The notes under the pieces were generated by a model that saw only the letters and a program-made list of their open reading frames with translations, ran no database searches and was not told the DNA's origin. From positions 1 to 11,995 of the forward strand of contig JAOXYB010048591.1 of NCBI GenBank assembly GCA_028565635.1: 11,995 nt of DNA, in the 5' to 3' direction. Source of the stretch: Phoronis ovalis. Lineage: Eukaryota > Phoronida > Phoronidae. Shown here in pieces: positions 9,601 to 11,995 of this stretch. Within the stretch, counting starts at the first letter, position 1, and each line of letters begins with the position of its first letter. The translations under genes were made by a program, and so were the position numbers.

Positions 9601-11260
9601 CTACTTAATATTCTATAATGCATGTTTTTGGTGACCAGAACACAGTAACAGCGCAATGGTTATGTAGATGAATGATTTTAAAAAACAACATTATTGTATG
9701 CCCCCTAGTAGTGAGACACTCGTCTTTAATAGCAAACCCGAGTCAACATCTTACACTTGGCTTTATTTCTAGAATCATGTAGACATAGGTTGATGTGGAG
9801 AAACCTGTAGGCTCATGTAGACATGTAGAGAAATCTATAGATCATGTTAATTATATAATCCTACAGGGGTTTGAATTGCTTTAGGGCTATGTATTCATAT
9901 ATAAAATAATCTGTAAGAATCTGGACAAAAAGCAACAGAGACTTTAACATAATGATTCTATTGATTGTAGTAATCTTTAATAATTTTTCAAATATAGACA
10001 CATGTATTTTTTAAAACGATAAATGTCTGTTGTGATTATTTTATATAGTGAACGTCTGTATGTGTAGACCTAATTATTATGCATAATAGTATTTCTACTG
10101 TCTGTTGAAAGTTGCAAGCTAAGTGTGCATTGAAAATCAAGGCATTCACCTATGAAGTGCCTCTTGAAAATGAAACTATTATTTACTTTATCAAAATCTA
10201 CTGTAAATGCATTCTTTCTAGCTAGGTAAACAAGTACGCCTGTTTTAATCCAATACTGTACTCTTTAAGGATATTAAAAGAAATATGGGGAACAAATTTG
10301 TATAATTAAAAGTACATTACCCACTGCTCAGCACTGTGTTAAATAACACCATTCGTGGAGAAAAAAACTACAAATGCCTTCACACCATATTTTCTTTTGG
10401 AAAACAGTCATTATTTAACGACAAGTAAGCAGAAGATTAATACAACATTGCACATTTCCTTTCAGATGGACTAAGTTACGAGTGTCCATGATGCCTCATT
10501 TACGCGTTCTGGAGCCTCTTTCGGAGTGTATGACCTTGGGAGCATTAATTGCCTTTGCTGCACCAGTCCTGTTTGATGTTAGCCCTCTAGGATTTTTTCT
10601 GTTTCATCTATTGCTTTGGTTTATGTTGGATTATATCCTCTTGAGAGTAGTACAGGTATGTGGTAACCTTTTGTCTGCATCAAGATGGGTCAATTATATA
10701 TAAACATTTTATTTATTTCCCCAAAGAAATGTGCCAGATTTTGTAAAGCTAATGCTTCGGTATGGAAATGTGGATTCTCTTGTTGGTTTTGAATTTAATA
10801 TTGCTATACCAACCTATCATAGACATGTTTACCATGAATAGATTAAGCCTTTTGAACAAAGTGTCTACAGTATTGTGGAATTGATTGTTACCTACAGTTT
10901 AAGTATAGTTTATGCATTAGCCATCAGAGGTTGCTCCTCATTAGCCAATCATTTTCTCTATGATATGGAATCTGTATTTTTACAAATATCATTTCTTTGT
11001 CATTTTGACAAAATGTCTTGTTAGTGAACCATAACCATCTCAACTAAAACTAAATTTTGTGTGTTCTATTTCAGAATGGACCACTGCCATTTTCTAAATT
11101 TGATTATGTGGTAGCGTGGTTATTCCGTGAATTGACATCCTTCTACATTATCATTAAAGCACAAAGTAGTTCCACAATGTTATGGAGAGGAAAAAAGTTC
11201 AGATTAAAGTTTGGTGGTGTCGCTGAAGAAATTGTGTATAAAGATAAACAAATCGTATAG
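557..11260 (+). CDS. UGCG: Ceramide glucosyltransferase (glucosylceramide synthase), 9 coding exons, 398 aa
   Basis: The enzyme transfers glucose from UDP-glucose to ceramide on the cytosolic face of the Golgi, making glucosylceramide, the first step towards most glycosphingolipids. Join: 557-654, 6491-6629, 7301-7403, 7794-7895, 8366-8478, 8841-9019, 9508-9594, 10466-10655, 11075-11260 (1197 nt with TAG). The order is an N-terminal membrane anchor (about residues 10-32), a GT-A catalytic domain with D1 = D91, D2 = D143, D3 = D235 and RMERW at 271-275, then hydrophobic segments at about 296-333 and 348-366. From my memory of the human protein, exons 3-4 are identical at about 44 of 68 positions. 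The start at 557 has A at -3 and G at +4 and aligns exactly with the human N-terminus; an in-frame ATG at 515 would add 14 residues. The C-terminus is about 4 residues longer than human. His193 of mammals is Gln192 here. Confidence 0.96.
1867..2025. mobile_element. Small inverted-repeat DNA transposon (MITE), copy 1
   Basis: A 159-bp element starts CAGTGTTCTCCATAAAA and ends with the inverse complement CAGTGTTCTCCACAAAA, a 12-bp perfect terminal inverted repeat extended by A-rich bases after one mismatch. A 5-bp target duplication AATTA flanks it (1862-1866 and 2026-2030). It has no coding capacity. A second copy in the same orientation lies at 3328-3498. The TIR start CAGTG-TTCTC recalls hAT-type ends, but hAT elements usually duplicate 8 bp, so a 5-bp variant group is only a guess. 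Confidence 0.88.
2937..3039 (+). other. Possible cryptic or poison exon in intron 1
   Basis: A 103-nt, relatively GC-rich stretch is preceded by a CTAAC branch-point-like motif and a CTGCAG acceptor (ending 2936) and followed by a GTAAGA donor (3040). Entering in phase 2 from exon 1 it is open for all 34 codons, but it exits in phase 0. Joined to exon 2 it would hit TAG at 6506, so inclusion would truncate UGCG. The upstream pyrimidine tract is poor. No protein similarity is recognised; chance is quite possible. Confidence 0.22.
3328..3498. mobile_element. Small inverted-repeat DNA transposon (MITE), copy 2
   Basis: A 171-bp relative of the element at 1867-2025 in the same orientation, sharing blocks such as CCAATGATATTATTTA, AACATGGATAGATAAAATGT and TGCCCTGAACAAGT. 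It is flanked by its own 5-bp target duplication CATTG (3323-3327 and 3499-3503), which shows independent insertion and not a local duplication. Differences are a TATATATACATG-type insertion near the left end and an extra AAAC inside the right inverted repeat. Confidence 0.88.
3787..3844. repeat. 29-bp imperfect tandem duplication
   Basis: Two adjacent 29-mers begin AGTTCCGTTCA (3787) and AATTCCGTTCA (3816), and both end with a TTACAAAAA-type block. Copies differ mainly in the middle. No function is suggested. Confidence 0.7.
5352..5643. mobile_element. TTAA-flanked MITE
   Basis: A 292-bp non-coding element with TTAA on both sides (5348-5351 and 5644-5647). Its left end reads GCCTTGTTCGCACAGGAACG and its right end, inverted, reads GCCCAGTTCGCAGGAGCAAT; both continue to an AATCGC-(A/G)AATAA block, so the inverted repeats are about 30 bp with small gaps. 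Inside are a direct repeat with 40-bp period (5394-5419 and 5434-5459) and an inverted copy of its GGTAGATTAA core (from about 5470). TTAA duplication is typical of piggyBac- and Kolobok-type transposons; the superfamily cannot be fixed from ends alone. Confidence 0.82.
6491..6629 (+). CDS. UGCG: UGCG coding exon 2
   Basis: Completes Gly33 and encodes residues 34-79, ending NMDYPK. It carries the conserved block [14 protein letters not shown] (residues 50-63), where human has PGVSLLKPLKGVDP, at the start of the GT-A fold, and LETFF (69-73). Acceptor TATTTTACAG, donor GTAAGG at 6630, exit phase 0. Confidence 0.95.
6630..7300 (+). other. Intron 2 (671 nt)
   Basis: Phase 0, donor GTAAGG, acceptor CCATTTCAG. 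AT-rich; I see no repeat, RNA gene or coding potential in it. Confidence 0.9.
7301..7403 (+). CDS. UGCG: UGCG coding exon 3: D1 aspartate
   Basis: Encodes residues 80-113 and the first base of Gly114. [10 protein letters not shown] (85-94) contains D91, equivalent to D92 (D1) of human UGCG, which helps bind UDP-glucose. [11 protein letters not shown] (103-113) matches human KYPNVDARLFI. Donor GTACGT at 7404, exit phase 1. Confidence 0.95.
7404..7793 (+). other. Intron 3 (390 nt)
   Basis: Phase 1, donor GTACGT, acceptor TATGTTTCAG. A short TCTA-rich stretch (about 7486-7520) is the only low-complexity sequence. The open frame starting at 7589 is intronic until it runs into exon 4. Confidence 0.9.
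7794..7895 (+). CDS. UGCG: UGCG coding exon 4: D2 aspartate
   Basis: Encodes the rest of Gly114, residues 115-147 and the first base of Met148. [13 protein letters not shown] (114-126) is nearly identical to human, and SDSG (142-145) supplies D143, the D2 aspartate of the metal/nucleotide-binding site. Donor GTAAGT at 7896, exit phase 1. Confidence 0.96.
7896..8365 (+). other. Intron 4 (470 nt)
   Basis: Phase 1, donor GTAAGT, acceptor TTCATTTCAG. AT-rich, with nothing further recognised. Confidence 0.9.
8366..8478 (+). CDS. UGCG: UGCG coding exon 5
   Basis: Completes Met148 and encodes residues 149-185. [14 protein letters not shown] (160-173) aligns with human MTEKVGLVHGLPYV, and KGFAAVLE (177-184) with QGFAATLE. 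The segment after D2 (MKNDTLLDM) matches the human spacing without gaps. Donor GTAAGT at 8479, exit phase 0. Confidence 0.95.
8479..8840 (+). other. Intron 5 (362 nt)
   Basis: Phase 0, donor GTAAGT, acceptor TCTGTTTCAG. No repeat or coding signal seen. Confidence 0.9.
8841..9019 (+). CDS. UGCG: UGCG coding exon 6: catalytic D3 aspartate
   Basis: Encodes residues 186-244 and two bases of Arg245. AEDFF (233-237) holds D235, the D3 residue proposed as catalytic base (human D236). TGMSAIMRK (208-216) and EQAGGL (220-225) are hallmark UGCG blocks. Cys206 matches human Cys207, while Gln192 stands where mammals have His193. Donor GTAAGT at 9020, exit phase 2. Confidence 0.96.
9020..9507 (+). other. 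Intron 6 (488 nt)
   Basis: Phase 2, donor GTAAGT, acceptor TTTAATTTAG. AT-rich with no feature recognised. Confidence 0.9.
9508..9594 (+). CDS. UGCG: UGCG coding exon 7: start of the (Q/R)XXRW motif
   Basis: Encodes the end of Arg245, residues 246-273 and two bases of Arg274. RGW (245-247), QNSG (258-261) and FQSRM (268-272) match human. The RXXRW motif (RMERW, 271-275) is split by intron 7 within its second Arg. The middle residue is Glu273 where human has Ile, at a variable position of the motif. Donor GTAAAA at 9595 is weaker than the others. Confidence 0.94.
9595..10465 (+). other. Intron 7 (871 nt)
   Basis: Phase 2, donor GTAAAA, acceptor CCTTTCAG. It contains a weak duplication around 9775-9846 and otherwise plain AT-rich sequence. 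Confidence 0.9.
9775..9846. repeat. Imperfect tandem repeat around TCATGTAGACAT
   Basis: TCATGTAGACAT occurs at 9775 and 9813, each followed by a variant of TAG/TGGAGAAA-CT-TAG, and a third TCATGTTA-type start occurs at 9842. Unit lengths differ (38 and 29 bp), so this is a degenerate local duplication. Confidence 0.4.
10466..10655 (+). CDS. UGCG: UGCG coding exon 8: end of catalytic motif and membrane segments
   Basis: Completes Arg274 and encodes residues 275-337. It opens with WTKLR (275-279), identical to human and completing the RXXRW motif, then EP(L/I)SEC (290-295). Two hydrophobic stretches follow (about 296-312 and 315-333, ending [10 protein letters not shown] as in human WFIFDYIQLR), which associate the C-terminal part with the membrane. 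Donor GTATGT at 10656, exit phase 0. Confidence 0.95.
10656..11074 (+). other. Intron 8 (419 nt)
   Basis: Phase 0, donor GTATGT, acceptor TTCTATTTCAG. Nothing beyond AT-rich sequence is seen. Confidence 0.9.
11075..11260 (+). CDS. UGCG: UGCG coding exon 9: C-terminus
   Basis: Encodes residues 338-398 and the TAG stop. [10 protein letters not shown] (343-352) matches human FSKLDYAVAW; a hydrophobic segment (348-366) is followed by [12 protein letters not shown] (374-385) and AEEI (387-390). After AEEI the protein carries VYKDKQIV, about four residues more than human, giving a basic tail. Confidence 0.95.
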   Translation, partial: NGPLPFSKFDYVVAWLFRELTSFYIIIKAQSSSTMLWRGKKFRLKFGGVAEEIVYKDKQIV

Positions 11261-11285
11261 GATTAACAATCTCATCTTCACTCTT

Positions 11286-11323
11286 CTATGTCATTCATAG
11301 TTCACTATGTTATTCATAGTCAC
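11286..11323. repeat. 19-bp tandem duplication in the 3' UTR
   Basis: Two adjacent 19-mers, CTATGTCATTCATAGTTCA (11286-11304) and CTATGTTATTCATAGTCAC (11305-11323), agree at about 16 of 19 positions. Each also contains the self-complementary CTATG...CATAG, so each copy could fold into a small hairpin. Confidence 0.7.
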
Positions 11324-11556
11324 CACATGGAAAACTTGTTTGAGAGTCGCTCTAGAAGAATTTCCTTCCTCTGGGGACACTTTCTATGAGATGCATGCTA
11401 GAAAACAATATTTGAACCTGTGTTAAATAGTCTCTTGATTGACAATGTTCTCCAAGATACTAACCCCAATACTTGCTATAATTATCACAGTCAGGTGCTT
11501 TGCTTTAGTGACTCTGAGTAGCATAATGAGGAGTGGTCTTGTCTGTACATTTTGCT

Positions 11557-11562
11557 ATTAAA
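11557..11562 (+). terminator. Candidate poly(A) signal ATTAAA
   Basis: ATTAAA, the commonest variant poly(A) hexamer, lies about 297 nt after the stop. The following 70 bases include a TTGTTTCATCGTTTG stretch that might serve as the downstream T/GT-rich element, but at a longer distance than usual. Confidence 0.3.
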
Positions 11563-11737
11563 ATATCATATCTATTTAATCGGAACATTAAGCTGTACAA
11601 ATAATATATTGTTTCATCGTTTGCAGGTTTCAGAAATGATAGTAATGTATAGTCTAGAGTAAAAATGTTAGCAAATTGTATATTATCTTTTTCTTTGAAG
11701 TTAAGGAAACTCTTGTTTTGAGACGACACTTTTGATG

Positions 11738-11810
11738 TAATAACCAATCATAAGCTATGATTGTCAAATCCAGATGACTCGAGAATAACCATGCAGCTGA
11801 TTGGTTATTA
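11738..11810. repeat. 13-bp perfect inverted repeat with a nested hairpin
   Basis: TAATAACCAATCA (11738-11750) is the exact inverse complement of TGATTGGTTATTA (11798-11810), with 47 bp between. Overlapping the left arm, CAATCATA (11745-11752) pairs perfectly with TATGATTG (11756-11763) across a 3-base loop, so two alternative stems compete for the same bases. It may be a decayed mobile-element remnant; no target duplication was found. Confidence 0.75.
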
Positions 11811-11922
11811 ATGGTATGTAACACGAAGTAATTCCTAAGTTTCAAGCATAATGTATGAATCTATATACTATTTCTTTTTTCTTGAAAAACAGTTCCAGAT
11901 TTTTCCATTTTGTCTGCTTTTT

Positions 11923-11995
11923 TATGCCCATCACTATGTAATAGTGAATGGGCATATAGTCGTACCGCATGCGGCGTCGGCGTCGTCGGCGTATG
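11923..11995. repeat. Hairpin and GC-rich edge of a dispersed repeat (cut by window end)
   Basis: TATGCCCATCACTAT (11923-11937) and ATAGTGAATGGGCATA (11941-11956) form a 15-16 bp stem with one bulged base and a 3-base loop. Directly after come TAGTCGTACCGCATGCGG and CGTCGG-type triplet sequence to the window end, sharply more GC-rich than everything before. Sequence beginning GGGCATATAG resembles dispersed repeats I associate with bivalves and other marine invertebrates; that link is from memory. Confidence 0.55.

Larger units (their letters stand above)
11261..11580 (+). other. UGCG 3' UTR (approximate extent)
   Basis: AT-rich non-coding sequence follows the stop codon. The end is set only by the candidate ATTAAA signal at 11557-11562, and no canonical AATAAA lies between the stop and the window end, so the true 3' end may be further on. 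Confidence 0.4.
11563..11995. other. 3' flank with hairpins and repeat edge
   Basis: No coding potential is recognised; the minus-strand open frames here are short and AT-rich. The stretch holds the inverted repeats at 11738-11810 and 11923-11956 and the start of a GC-rich repeat running off the window end. Confidence 0.6.

Noticed and set aside
557-11260. UGCG as a retrocopy or pseudogene
   Set aside because: All introns, splice sites and catalytic residues are present and the joined frame has no internal stop.
11505-11845. Two overlapping minus-strand frames in the 3' flank
   Set aside because: AT-rich, mutually overlapping and spanning the inverted repeats; no recognisable product.
1-11995. 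CRISPR array, bacterial operon or phage-type system
   Set aside because: No spaced direct repeats, no Shine-Dalgarno-led gene clusters; the only gene is a spliced eukaryotic enzyme.

Overview
This window is animal (metazoan) genomic DNA carrying one complete, intron-containing protein-coding gene on the + strand: ceramide glucosyltransferase (glucosylceramide synthase, UGCG; EC 2.4.1.80; GT21 family). I rebuilt nine coding exons, with GT..AG introns and compatible phases throughout, that join into an open reading frame of 398 codons plus stop. Human UGCG has 394 residues, and the product aligns with it almost without gaps. The three catalytic aspartates (D91, D143, D235) and the (Q/R)XXRW motif (residues 271-275) are intact, so this looks like a working gene and not a processed copy.

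Layout: 1-556 is 5' flank and promoter/5' leader, with C-homopolymer runs at the edge, a short 12-bp tandem repeat, a CACGTG E-box and a strong ZNF143/Staf-like site just before the start codon. Exon 1 (557-654) encodes the N-terminal membrane anchor. Intron 1 (655-6490, 5.8 kb) holds most of the non-coding sequence, including two copies of one small inverted-repeat transposon with 5-bp target duplications, a separate TTAA-flanked MITE, a small tandem duplication and a possible cryptic exon. Exons 2-9 are packed into 6491-11260 with introns of about 0.36-0.87 kb. The 3' UTR and downstream sequence run from 11261 to the end, with a 19-bp tandem duplication, a possible ATTAAA poly(A) signal, overlapping hairpins, and the edge of a GC-rich dispersed repeat at the window end.

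Organism: an invertebrate seems most likely. The introns are compact and AT-rich, the protein is clearly diverged from vertebrate UGCG, and non-autonomous DNA transposons are frequent. The terminal repeat (GGGCATATAGTCGT followed by CGTCGG-rich sequence) resembles dispersed repeats I associate with bivalve molluscs and other marine invertebrates. A lophotrochozoan is my best guess, but this is inference.

I found no second gene, RNA gene, CRISPR array or bacterial feature, and no evidence of a new multi-gene system. The points worth a second look are a Gln at the position of the mammalian inhibitor-linked His193, an overlapping upstream reading frame 7 nt before the start codon, the ZNF143-like site, and the two MITE families.
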